Assembly (NCBI GenBank): GCA_029204225.1
Contig: MU835691.1
Location: 1 to 37,115, forward strand
Origin: Diphasiastrum complanatum
Lineage: Eukaryota > Streptophyta > Lycopodiopsida > Lycopodiales > Lycopodiaceae
Length of the DNA stretch: 37,115 nucleotides
Direction: 5' to 3'
The stretch's first letter is position 1, and each line of letters starts with the position of its first letter. The notes under the pieces were generated by a model that worked only from the letters and a program-made list of their open reading frames with translations, had not been told where the DNA came from and made no database searches. Both the position numbers and the translations under genes were made by a program. Positions 1-11,991 of the stretch are shown in pieces.

Positions 1-819
1 GGCTTGGGGACATCTTGATTGCTATCCTCCTTTATGCAAATGATGTGATACTGGTCTCGACCAGAGAGGGTCTACAGCGACAGCTGGATTGCTTACATGT
101 ATGGTCTTTCAAACACTTCTCGAGCATTCATGCAGCGACAGGAGCTTACTCTTTGATGGACAAGTTCTAGAGGTGGTCCCCTTCTTATACATACCTAGGG
201 ATCCTTTTCTCGGGTCCTACTTTTAGTATGAGACAGGCCCGCTACCACTCGACTGGGGAGAGACATGCCTCCCTTGTTCAGCTAGAGCGATTTATGTTTT
301 CGGAAGTTCCATCAAGATGTTCGCAGTAAGTGTCGCCTCTTTGATACCCATGTCACCCCCACGGCTCTATATGCGGCAGAGGCATGTGTACAGGTTCTTC
401 CCTCCCTCACACTGGGCCCCATCTTTTACGATTACAGACCACCATGTTAGCTCGGTTGATTCGAAGCAAAGCCTTCTGTCCCACATGAGATTCTCTTGGC
501 CCGAGTTTGTAGTTCACACCTATACAGATCGAGGCCAGCTCTCCAGCTCATTACCTCTATCAAAGGGTACAGGCCATTCGCCAGAAGATAGACAGACGTT
601 CCATACAAATTGCACTACTTCCTCCTCATAGGGCCTTCATGATCAGGGCTATAGATATCACTGGTTCTCTCAAGCCTCTCAACTCCTACTGAGTCGTTTT
701 GGTATCTCCATCACAGAGCTACCTTCAGGCACTCATCAGTATATCAAACGATTTCTCTATCGAGCATATTTAGAGCGGACTTGGAGTAGCCAGTTAGGGG
801 TTTAAGAAAGCTTTCTACC
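1..819 (+). pseudogene. LINE (non-LTR retrotransposon) reverse transcriptase, left part
   Basis: This is the C-terminal half of a LINE ORF2 reverse transcriptase. The window opens inside the palm domain. The catalytic tetrapeptide lies at 33-44 and reads Y-A-N-D instead of the usual Y-A-D-D, inside ILLYANDVILVS. A downstream block around 195-250 reads TYLGILFSGPTFSM, the usual LINE thumb-region motif, and 330-385 reads CRLFDTHVTPTALYAAEA, also typical of plant LINEs. Reading frame changes and stops break it (for example near 168, 307 and 690), so it is not functional. In a normal copy this enzyme nicks the target and copies its own RNA by target-primed reverse transcription. The ORF resumes after the solo LTR at 1737. 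The family call rests on motif recognition; the exact clade is unknown. Confidence 0.85.
815..819. repeat. Target-site duplication, left copy (CTACC)
   Basis: CTACC here is repeated at 1737-1741 on the other side of the solo LTR. A 5-bp duplication is the normal integrase footprint of an LTR retrotransposon. Confidence 0.88.
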
Positions 820-1736
820 TGTTGTAAAGTTGACTCAGGTGCACCAAGGTGCCCTGTAAGACTCTAAGGGGTGACACTCCCTAAAGGTCCCAGAGCGAGT
901 TAGGAAGTCAAGGACTGAGCCTACCGACCTGTGGTGAGCCAGTCAAGTAGTCACAAGTCATGAGCTAGCTCTGGAGCTCGAGTCATGGCCTAGTCAAGAA
1001 GCAAGTTGATTCTGCTGCCGGGACGACTCCCGGAACCCATGTTTGGGAGCCAGACTGATTCTGCCAGGCTTGCCAGGCTTAATCAGCAAAATAAAAACTA
1101 AGTCCTAAAAGCGTGCTTTACCAGAAAGCACTATATTCAGGACAGAGGGGGTGCGCCGAATCACACCAGAACTATAGGGGGAGTCCGGCAGACAGAAACT
1201 TGGGCAGCTCAACCAGCGCCAAGAATCCAGTCGCCAGGTCTCAGCTCCCTCTACCAGCACGAGCCAGGCACAATGCCCAGCACGTGTTGGTGGCCCCGAG
1301 ACCAGTCAGTCTATGTATGAATGTAACCTCTTCCAAATTTAATAAAGTTGATCCTTGGGGATGATTACCATTTCGGTTTCGCGTCCAGGACTGGTCCAAG
1401 TGGAAGGACCCTTACTACAACCTTTTTGCGTCGCCGGCGTCCAAGGGTCCACGTCACCGACGTGTGGCTCGCCGCTATGCCAATTGGTCAGTTTGGCGAC
1501 CACTATGCCTTGGGTTTCATGTGTGGCTTGTCTTTGCCTTTGGTTAACTTTTGGGGACGGATTCTGAGTTGGCTTTCAGGTTGGTTGGGATTCCAGTTTT
1601 CTTAAGTCTGAATAATTAAGCTTGTTATGTTTCTAAGTTGGCTTTTACGTAAGTGCATGATGGATGAATGTTAGACTTAAGCGCGTGTTGGGGAAACCGC
1701 TCAAGTCCCAGCGCCCTTTGAGGCGCCAGCGCAACA
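820..1736 (+). mobile_element. Solo LTR, 917 bp, inserted in the LINE
   Basis: The segment starts TGTTGTAAAG and ends GCGCAACA, so its termini are the short inverted repeat TGTTG/CAACA expected of an LTR. The 5-bp direct repeat CTACC lies immediately outside both ends (815-819 and 1737-1741), and removing the segment rejoins the interrupted LINE reading frame. An AATAAA signal is present at 1341-1346. A second, diverged copy occurs at 34390-35231 in the same orientation. No gag or pol lies between the target duplications, so this is a solo LTR left by recombination between the two LTRs of a full element. The superfamily cannot be told from the LTR alone. Confidence 0.9.
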
Positions 1737-1741
1737 CTACC
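1737..1741. repeat. Target-site duplication, right copy (CTACC)
   Basis: This is the right-hand copy of the CTACC duplication. In the empty site these bases belonged to a codon pair in the LINE segment KKAFYRTHFLEL. Confidence 0.88.
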
Positions 1742-2340
1742 GGACCCACTTTTTGGAGTTGGATGTATCAGGGACCCCAGTCATGCCACGTTACTTGGAC
1801 TCAGGACTCTCACATTGCCTCAAATTTACATTGGCACAGCCCAGGCTGTCTTCTCACCAGCTAGCTATTGAGATTGGGAGGTTCCATGGTATTCCTAGAG
1901 AGGAGCGGATTGCCAGTTGTGCTCTCTAGGTGAGGTAGAGTCTGAGGAGCACCTTATCTTAAGCATTTTTAGCATGCCCTGTATACTATGAGATCAGAGG
2001 GAGATATCACTGCTTGTTTCGAGACATGCCTAGCACTCTACGCTCTCTCATAGCCTATGAGGATCCACGGTGTGTCGCTCTGATGGTATGCGAGATGTTC
2101 ATACTACGGGGAGATCTATACGGGACATCCCAGCATTTTACCTCTCAGTCACTAATCACTTCTTTCTTTACTAGGAGGAGATCACGAGACTCAGTACCTG
2201 AGGATGATGATTATGACGACGACGAGGATGATAGCCGCTTACATGCTCACAGAGATCAAAGACACTACCCACCATCACTTTACTGCCAGGACCGCCAGAC
2301 CTCCTATACAAAGACATACTACACATGCTCATGCTCATAG
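1737..2340 (+). pseudogene. LINE reverse transcriptase ORF, right part (C-terminal region)
   Basis: This continues the LINE ORF after the solo LTR. Joining the GFKKAFY frame before the LTR to the sequence after it gives an open frame with RTHFLELDVSGTPVMPRYL and LSSHQLAIEIGRFHGIPREE, a block common in the C-terminal region of plant LINE ORF2 proteins. After a stop near 1927 another frame carries EVESEEHL, then the frame at about 1970-2340 reads CLFRDMPSTLRSLIAYEDPR and a strongly acidic D/E tail around 2200-2235. A poly(A) tail or 3' end could not be fixed, so the right border is approximate. The copy is degenerate and non-functional. Confidence 0.8.
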
Positions 2341-2427
2341 ACGACGCCAAAGGGCTCCAACACTTTCTCATGTTGCAGCTCCCATTACATCTTTCTACAA
2401 CATCAACACAGACTATTGGGAAGCGCT

Positions 2428-2520
2428 GGAGGGAAATGCAAAGAGAAAAGCTATTGGGAAATTTCCTTAAGATAGAAAAAAATTTCCCAATAGCTTTTCA
2501 CTTTTGAAGCATTTCCCTCC
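2428..2520. repeat. Imperfect inverted repeat (hairpin), about 37-bp arms
   Basis: The left arm (2428-2464) starts GGAGGGAAATGC and ends GCTATTGGGAAATTT. The right arm (2480-2520) is its reverse complement apart from about five unpaired bases, with a 15-base loop between. No coding potential is seen. The structure resembles a short foldback element or the stem of a MITE. No clear target duplication was found. Confidence 0.75.
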
Positions 2521-3001
2521 TTTTGGAAAGATTCCTAAAAATATGGAAATACATCTTCTCGAATGATGATGAAAATTTCTCCAATTTGTGGCATATTTTT
2601 CTCCATGTTTAAAAGCCCAAACACAAGCACAAAACATTATTCAAACATTGGTTGCTCATCATCTAACACTGAGAAAGTTCTCTCTCACTTTCCAATAGTC
2701 TCTCTTTATCTCCTATTATTCTCAAGAACATTTGCAAGTTTCTAGATATTCAGCTTGAGGCCTATAACTTAATGGAGCGACGTTGCACTTCCCGATTCCC
2801 AAACTCTTGTTTTCTGTTTTACATTTCTTTAGGTTGTGAGTCTCCCTAATGGGACATATTTTTACATCTTTGGTGTGCACTATAGAACATTCACCAATTT
2901 TCCATTCCATTTCACAACAGAATAAAAAATATTCCAAGTTTTTGAAATGAATTTAGTCAACCACCTTTAGATCATTAATCTCCAATATAAGCGGTTGAAA
3001 T
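2521..3001. other. Non-coding stretch between the LINE and the minus-strand Ty3 element
   Basis: The sequence is AT-rich with short ORFs only and no recognisable protein. An AATAAA occurs near 2922. It may include the LINE 3' UTR or lost 3' parts of the Ty3 element, but neither can be shown. Confidence 0.4.
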
Positions 3002-3329
3002 CTACACAACTCTGGCTTGATGGAGAGTGGACTTTTCCATAATGAGTTGGCATTGGGATAGATTATCAATCTTATGTTCAACATTCCTCTTAGGACGTAA
3101 AACAGATGGAAGGTCATCTATGAACACATCTGAAAACTCTCTCCTAATCCCTTGATCCAAATTGGCAACAGTACTGGTTTGCACACACTGCATGCTACTC
3201 TGACTAGTATTAGTAGATATATCAAGTAGAAAGCAAACACACATGTACTCACAATGGATCCTACGCAACTGCGTAGCTGAAACAAGCAGTCCAGGAGGCA
3301 CATCCCGCTCACCACGAAGGGAATGCATC
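3002..3329 (-). pseudogene. Start of Ty3/gypsy reverse transcriptase, truncated
   Basis: The reading frame continues from the protease and reaches FSDVFIDDLPSVLRPKRNVE near 3136-3080. This is the standard linker and first segment of plant Ty3 RT, which normally reads as a DVF-DDLP-GLPPxRxxxHxI pattern. The similarity stops about 80 bp later at a stop near 3002. The palm domain, RNase H, integrase and the downstream LTR are absent, so the element is cut off here. No second LTR for it was found to the left. Confidence 0.8.
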
Positions 3330-3849
3330 ACACCATCAAACTGGAACTCATACACATGAGTATCCCAGGCTATGTGTGGCTTCCGCATCGTGTGCCAACA
3401 AATGCCCAACACCACATCAAACCGCGCAAGCCGTGTTATCTCAAAATCCAACTCTCATGTGTAACTTTGTACAGTTAGTGGAATGCCCACAACCCTCTTA
3501 TCCCAAATCTCTATACCCTTTCCATCAGCCATTTCCACTGTGTACTGGTACTGGGATGGTTGAGTATTCACACCTAACGTCCATACCCAAGTTGAATTCA
3601 ACACATTATGAGAGGACCCAGTGTCAAATAGAACCTGAACATCTCTAGCACACAGTTGTCCTTGCATAACAATAAGAGAAGTGTTAGGAAATTGATACCC
3701 TTGGCAAGCCGATTTTGACAAAAGCGCTGGTGGAGCCGTGTCCACTCTCTTGACCACCGAAACATTCATGAGGCGTGGAACATCTGGATCGGCTTCCTGC
3801 TCGATCTCTTCCACTATCATAGGGTCATCACCCTGGTTCATCTGGTCCG
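3330..3849 (-). pseudogene. Ty3/gypsy aspartic protease (retropepsin)
   Basis: The domain follows gag in the same frame. The active-site motif LFDTGSSHNVLN lies near 3640-3605, with the catalytic Asp at about 3625, and is intact. A TGA at 3457-3455 interrupts the frame. The same frame continues with FDVVLGICW, the hydrophobic-hydrophobic-Gly motif that closes the retropepsin fold. The enzyme would cut the Gag-Pol polyprotein. The intact DTGS and the single stop suggest this copy is younger or under less decay than the plus-strand Ty3 element further right, whose catalytic Asp is lost. Confidence 0.87.
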
Positions 3850-4893
3850 CCTGAAGATTATATGTGGTCCACATCAAGTTCCGTGGACATTCCTTCCACC
3901 TATGCTGCCCCAAACATCCAAAACAGAGGTTCTCCCTCTTTGCACGTTCTTGGTTCTGAGGCGACAGCATTGAAGGACGACCCTTTTGGGCATTGGGCTG
4001 CCCATACAACACTTTGCCTTTGGGGGCTCCTGCACCCTTCTTCTTTTGGTCACCCCGAGCTTGCCACTGATTGGTTTGACCTTCAAACTTTCTCTTTTTG
4101 TTCCATTTGCCCTTGCATCCCCAAGGTCGCTGGCCACCTGTACCAGCTACCGCAACAGGATCCGGGCCTCTTTTCCCATCTTCATAATACAAAGCCATCT
4201 GGATGGCTCCCCGCAAACTATGAGATTGCTCCTTCCGCACGAAAGGGTGAATACTCTCTCGAAGTCCCTCCACAAAGTGAAATATTTGCATGTACATAGG
4301 AACTTCCTGAGGAATGCGTAACAAAGCCTCTCGGTACTTGTCTGCATAATCCTGCACGCTCAAGTTACACTACTTCAAATAGGACCATTGTTGCATGGCT
4401 CTGTTGTCTTCATCCATATGCACCCAGTTTTGCGCAAACATTTGCCGAAATGCCTCCCGTGTGGTTGGAACTAGGTCATCCTTTTCCACCTTCCTCCACC
4501 ACCTTTGTGCTGACTCTTGAAAACGATATGTGGCTTCAGCAATCATCTCAGTTTCATCGTCTATGCCACACATCTGGAATGCTTTCTCCCATTTTGCCAA
4601 CCAATTCTCAACGACATCTATAGTTCTCATAGATACTGCTCTAGTGAACTTCGGAGGTTTTTAATCTTTAATAGTAGGTAGCTTTCTCTTTTGAAACCCC
4701 AACTCAGCTTCATGGCCCGTTAACAATGTCCTTTCTGCTTCCATAGTTGTACCATTGACTCTCTCAGGTACACTAGCCCCTTTACCTTTGAGTTGCTCCA
4801 AAATCGGCTTAAGAGTACTTCAATAGCATCCACTTTAAAACATACAACATCTAATCTCTGTGAATCTTGACTAGTGTTGCTTGCGGATGCCAT
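3850..4893 (-). pseudogene. Ty3/gypsy gag (capsid and nucleocapsid), interrupted
   Basis: The likely start is the ATG at 4893-4891 (MASASNTSQDSQ). A frameshift near 4815 and in-frame stops near 4662 and at 4372-4370 break the ORF. The capsid part contains VENWLAKWEKAFQMCGI, then AQRWWRKV and SVQDYADKYREAL, the order seen in the retrotransposon gag domain of plant Ty3 elements. A basic, Gln/Lys-rich stretch follows, then one zinc knuckle at 3925-3887, CFGCLGQHRWKEC, of the shortened form Cx2Cx3Hx4C. Gag packages element RNA in virus-like particles. The protein continues in the same frame into the protease. Its 5' leader, primer site and LTR lie at higher coordinates, so the orientation is well supported. 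Confidence 0.88.
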
Positions 4894-5437
4894 AGCAAAA
4901 GAATAGGTAGCAGAAACAAAGCAAAACCAAGCTCTCAGCACCTCAAATCACTACACAGATAGGTTACCCTGAATTCCTAGAAGAACTGGATAGAATAGAC
5001 CTCCTACAGCCAAGTTCTAACTACACATAGACTCTTCTTCTCCAAAAATCAGCAAACTAGGGTTTCAAACTGACAATTGGCAAAAAACTATGGATGATCA
5101 CCGAATCAGAAGGCGAAAAGCCCTACCCTACCAGCGACCTACCACAAGAAGCTTATTGCAATTGATAGATCTGAAAAATACTGAGTATTGAAGAAGTTAC
5201 AAACTGATTTACAAATCCTATGTGGGCTGGATTTTCACAAAATCGAAGAGAATAATCAAGCCACGTAGTAGAAAATGCTCAAAGGCAGAAGATCAGCAAT
5301 CCACCATAGGGCTTGAATCTGCTATCTTATGGGCTCCAAATCTGCCAACAGATCACCTGCAGTAGGGCGCTGGCTCTCCAAGAATGCTCCAAACCCTAAC
5401 TGAAGATGCCAAATCCCACACAAGTCTTGAAAGCAAC
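4894..5437 (-). other. Untranslated leader of the minus-strand Ty3 element
   Basis: This lies between the primer site and the gag ATG. It has no ORF of note. Its distal part (about 5345-5450), with the phrase AGTAGGGCGCTGGCT, recurs at 6088-6182 beside the second LTR, showing that both LTRs belong to related elements. Confidence 0.65.
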
Positions 5438-5450
5438 TGCTCTAATACCA
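5438..5450 (-). other. Primer-binding site, initiator tRNA-Met type
   Basis: Read on the minus strand this is TGGTATTAGAGCA, one base different from TGGTATCAGAGCA, the complement of the 3' end of plant initiator tRNA-Met. It lies two bases inside the LTR end (CGACA at 5457-5453), exactly where reverse transcription is primed. Confidence 0.85.
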
Positions 5451-5452
5451 AA

Positions 5453-6060
5453 TGTCGCACACAAGCTCACAAACCCTAAGTAAATACATAGAATTACCTA
5501 GCAAATCCGTCACTTTATTGATCTCAAGCAAATGTACATAGATCAACAAGCAAACATGAGAGCTCTGATGCAAGTCTCCTCCCTGCATAGGAATACCATA
5601 ATGAGGAATGCCTGACAAGGCTCACACTCTATATCCCCTCAAGCACCCCTTAACCCTGACACATCCTAACGTCAACACATGGCAAACTCCATGCACAATC
5701 GACACTTGCCACTGGGCAGTACCCTGACACATAGGCAAGCTAGTAGGTGGACAGTCTGACACGTGTCACTCATGCATTGGACCAAGTATCCCAATGAGCA
5801 TATGGCACATGTCCTGTTGACCCATCCATTGACCGTCCGACAAGTGTCACTCATGCACATGTCCCCATTGACCATCCGACAAGTGTCACTCATGCACTGG
5901 ACCAAGTGTCCCAATGAGCAGACTCTCATGAGACCCAGTACCCCCTTGGCCATCTCGGATTTAGTCACTATAACAGATATTTACATTGCAATTTACAATT
6001 GTCTCCACAGGCTGGTGACTTAGCCATTTACAATTTTATAATTACAATTTACCATTTACA
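5453..6060 (-). mobile_element. 5' LTR of the minus-strand Ty3 element
   Basis: The inner end is fixed by the primer site: in element orientation the LTR ends in CGACA at 5453. It contains AATAAA on the minus strand (near 5520). The part further right contains short repeated blocks and a CACGTG box. The outer end near 6060 is estimated from similarity with the second LTR (6183-6720) and is uncertain. The matching 3' LTR is missing because the element is truncated. Confidence 0.72.
5752..5926 (-). repeat. Repeated U3 blocks in the LTR, with a G-box
   Basis: The phrase AAGTGTCACTCATGCA occurs three times with small changes (near 5760, 5840 and 5880), and GGACCAAGT(A/G)TCCCAATGAGCA occurs twice. 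The first block holds GACACGTGTC, which contains the plant G-box CACGTG. Repeats like these in U3 often act as enhancer elements; that role is inferred. Confidence 0.65.
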
Positions 6061-6064
6061 TTGG

Positions 6065-6720
6065 GCAAGGGATTCAAAGTACATGTGACAAGTAGGGCGC
6101 TGGCTCACCAAGCCCACATCAAACCCTAGCTCAAGGTAAACATGATGCCAAACCCAACACAATCGTAGAGAGCAATACCAAATTTCACAAAGCTATCTCA
6201 ACTAAGGACATCAAAGTAGGCACAAAATATCCACTTTATTGATTTCTCCTGAAAGTACAAATCAAGATCCTAGCATAAAAACATAAGAGCATTACTGTTG
6301 ATCTCCTCCCAGCCACCTACTGCATAGTAGAGAGATGAGGCATACTCAAGAGGCTCCCACGCCCTCCTACCTCAAAGCACCCACTTGACCATGACTTGTC
6401 TAATTGTCAACACATGGCATACGACATGCACAACCGACACTCACCACTTGGTAGTACCTTGACACACAGGCAAGTGAGAAGGTGGATCGTCCGACATGTG
6501 TTACTCATCCACTAGACCAAGTGTCCCAATGAGCATATGACATGTACTCTCCTGCTTTTTAGGAGGTCCGTCTAGCAGTCTCTTAATTAAGACCCAAGAC
6601 CCTATACCAAATACAAGCAGATCAACAAGTTAACCAAAACTTGCTATTTGCATTTTCTTACAAAATACCATAGGCCGATGCGAGCTATTTCAATATTTAC
6701 AATTTACAATATACAGGTCC
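6065..6720 (-). mobile_element. Second, related LTR with a short piece of leader
   Basis: Positions 6183-6720 align with the LTR at 5453-6060 block by block: the AATAAA region, the block around GGCAAGTGAGAAGGTGGA, and the CCAAGTGTCCCAATGAGCAT block, here in single copy. 6065-6182 aligns with the leader of the neighbouring element, including AGTAGGGCGCTGGCT and a decayed primer site (ATACCA at 6176-6181). Two elements of one family therefore lie in tandem, and the outer one was cut off about 115 bp into its leader. The two LTRs are clearly diverged, so they are not a pair from a single insertion. Confidence 0.68.
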
Positions 6721-9255
6721 AATGTGTTCACACTAAGACAAGAATAGAAGTACATGACACTACCTAGGCTACGCATGTCTTGCTTATCAGCCTTTACGAG
6801 TGGAGGTTGATAGCTTACATACTGTTTCGAACACCAAATAGATGAAAGGCAAATATCTACATCATACCCCTTGATTTGGAGTAGATTGGTTTGCTTCTTT
6901 AGTATAGTTACCTTGCATCTCGAAGAGTAGACACTCTCCTTATTTACACATGATGGCAATCCTCAGATAATCACAAGAATTGCTTCTTCATTGACTTCCC
7001 CACTTAGCCGTATATCCCATTGTGCTTCACTACTGTTATGTGTTAAATTGCAACATAAATTCGGGACAGGAATAAATGTGGGTCTATGTCTTGCAAGTTC
7101 ATGGTTTATGTCAGATTTTGGTATAAGGACAAAATCAGACAAGTCTGCTGGCCCAAAATGGAGAGAATGTATTCATGGAAAGGAGTCAACAACAATATTT
7201 CAAGAGGACTCTTTGAAGTTTCACCAAGTTCTGTCTAATCATTGACCAGGTGACACTAGGCAAGAACAGGGAGCATGGGAGGTGAATAGATTTAGGGAAA
7301 TCCAAGATTGTGAGTCCATATTGTGGGTACCAACATCTAGAATAACCTTAGATGGTGATCTCTTTATGTAAAGATGTGATTATAGCAATGTGGCAAATTT
7401 GAGGGGAGCTTGGAAAGTAGACAATTGTGTAATGTAATTGTCAAAGTGGAGGGGGGTCTTCTTTCTTGAATCATGGTTCACAGTAGCAGCATTTAGAACT
7501 GCAAATTGGAAACAAAATTTGGGTTTTTCTTTTTTGGATTATTTGGTTCAAATGTTCCCCCCCTCCCCTAAAAATCTGATTCATTTTAAATATAATCAAT
7601 GCACAAACCTCTCCTATATCTGATCGAACCCGATACCAAAATCTGATTAAATTCAAATAGAACCAACATTGAGTCAATGTGTAGGCAGCAATCCATGTGA
7701 ATTATCCTAGTGTCTAAGAGCCTATTTATAGGTGTTCGATGGACTATTTATAGGGAGGTGTATGATGACCCTAATACCAGTTTTGAAGTATTTTCAATTT
7801 GTAACACTCATTGTTGAAGCCAGTGATTTGAGTTTAAGGTTCGACTGCTCGGTGTCTTGCTTTGATTGATCAGATGATAGATGCCTACGACCACCGTGTT
7901 TCCAAACAATTTCAAAGGGCTCTTTAACTTTTCCCAAGTTGTAACTTATTACATTGAGCATTGAAAACATGGAGCTCTCAACATTTGTGATTCATGAAGC
8001 AAATTTTATGAGACAGGACCCGAATGATTTTAGTCTACATTGTATAGAGTTGTGGATTTACCCTAAACATTAAACTAGTACTTGTTTTTGATATAACAAA
8101 AGGCCATGAATATCCAAAACAAGGCATAAGGGAGAAGACTTGGTCAACACATGCCAAACAGGTCATACAGACCAAGAATGCGTATGTGTCGGTAGGGATC
8201 GAGCAGGTCCTAATCAAACATGGGTGACGAGCGAATTTCAATACAAATCAGAACATAATATAATGGTAGTCACATGGGTGTTGGTATAAGCAGTATTAAA
8301 CTTCAGTGAATGGTATCAGGCTGTCACATACCTATAAAAAATGAGAATGATTTAGTTAGGGTTCACGTGATATCATATGGATGAAGACATTCATGGGAGC
8401 CACCGATTTCACATACTTCAGAAGGTTAACTCTATGCATGCATTTGATTGAAATAGAAAGATGTGTGAAGATGTAGAAGATCAGGAATGAAGTCACGATA
8501 TGTTAATCCAAACACAGACCTCTAACATTGTACCTTTTCTACTAAGAAGGAACTGAAAGATGATGGGCAATAGCTCCTTCGATAAATTATTGATATTTTC
8601 TTTCATGTTCATGCGCAAAAGATTTTCCATGCCTTACGAGATGTCTCGGAGAGATGCAATAACATCCTTCTGTTTTGTCTATTAGCTGCAAGTGACATCG
8701 TAGTCAGCATCTATCTTAGGGAGCACATAATGCACGTGTTATTGGTCTTGATCTTCAGGTAGCTTCCTAAAAAAAGGATAGGCAGAATTTCCAAGTGGCA
8801 TTGGCTGTTGACAAGATCAGACAAAGATTCTCCAAGGCTCATAGCCGCCAATGGAAGCCAGTACCTTTCATCTGTACTTCCACAATGTCTTAGACGACTC
8901 CATGCACACCGTTCTAGATTAAAACCTATCAGCAATACTTAAAATGTCAAAAATCTGTAAGTCAGATCTTCATTTTTGTATGTTAAAAGCATGCCTGCAC
9001 ATGATGCAGTGATCTGATGATAAATCGACCTGTAGGCATACCTGGACTCTCTACCGCCCCTTCCCACCGCTCTCTCTCTCTCTCAAATTACAGGCTACGC
9101 TATTTTCTTCTTAAATTTCAGCTGCTTATTTGGTTCCTGGAAGGTATGCTTACCTGAACTCAAGCGATCCTTTAAAAGAGCAGCTGAGCAATCAGAATAT
9201 AAGACTACAAAGTCTTCATAAAAACCTAGAAAGGGTGGTAGATTCTAGTGGTCAC
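6721..9255. other. No recognisable gene
   Basis: Only short ORFs without family resemblance were seen on either strand. A CT run occurs near 9070. If the MFS exon at 9256-9560 still has downstream exons they would lie here on the minus strand, but I found no block matching the next conserved part of that family. Confidence 0.4.
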
Positions 9256-9560
9256 CTGAGAAAATGTGGATGAGATGCCAACACAGAATGTTGGAACTGC
9301 CCACAGAAGTGCTCCAAGAGCTATAACAGTTGCACGATCGTGATGCAAGGCCAGGTAGGCAGCGACCGGGAGCACAAGATTTGTATCAAAGATCGGAGCA
9401 GTGTGAGGGAGCCCAAGCTTGTTGGTGAAGCATGCAATTCCAGTCCTATTTCTCTGTACACACCTGGGAGCAGAGATTCGTCTGCTCTTTCCATTATACC
9501 GGCCAGGTTTACGAGCAGAAGTGTCCTTGACCGCTCGTTCTTCCATATCCAAACTGGCAT
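9256..9560 (-). pseudogene. Plant MFS transporter, first-exon fragment (UNE2-like), frameshifted
   Basis: From the ATG at 9560-9558 the frame reads TLLLVNLAGIMERADESLLP then GVYREIGLELHASPTSLGSL. After a one-base frameshift near 9370 it continues with PVAAYLALHHDRATVIALGA and LLWAVPTFCVGISSTFSQ. This matches, from memory, the N-terminal region of the plant major facilitator group that includes Arabidopsis At1g78130 (UNE2): two membrane helices around a conserved loop. The block ends at TTTTCTCAG followed by GTGACC, a good splice donor at 9256/9255. Later exons, with the GIGLA region of the family, were not found in the window to the left. It is either a pseudogene fragment or the first exon of a gene with a very long intron and a sequence error. 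Confidence 0.78.
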
Positions 9561-11860
<2,300 letters not shown>

Positions 11861-11973
11861 CACATGCTAACAAGTGTTAAACATGAGGTATCCCTCCTTG
11901 GGAACAAAACCAAGCGCGACAAGCAATCTACCAATGACCTACAGGTTTCAACGACCTAGCCCACTACAATTTT

Positions 11974-11991
11974 TGGCGTTGTTGCCAAGGA
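11974..11991 (+). other. Decayed primer-binding site, tRNA-Asp type
   Basis: TGGCGTTGTTGCCAAGGA differs from TGGCGCCGTTGCCGGGGA, the tRNA-Asp-type primer site of plant Tat/Athila-like Ty3 elements, at four of 18 positions. Two changes are C to T and two are G to A. It suggests that an LTR ended near 11970 and that an internal region follows to the right, consistent with the gag fragment at 13045. Confidence 0.6.

Noticed and set aside
1113-1605. Open frames inside the solo LTR
   Set aside because: The segment is defined as an LTR by its ends and target duplication; the frames are short and not kept in the second copy.
3376-4321. Plus-strand open frames of 90-145 residues
   Set aside because: They lie opposite the well-supported Ty3 gag and protease and contain no recognisable motif.
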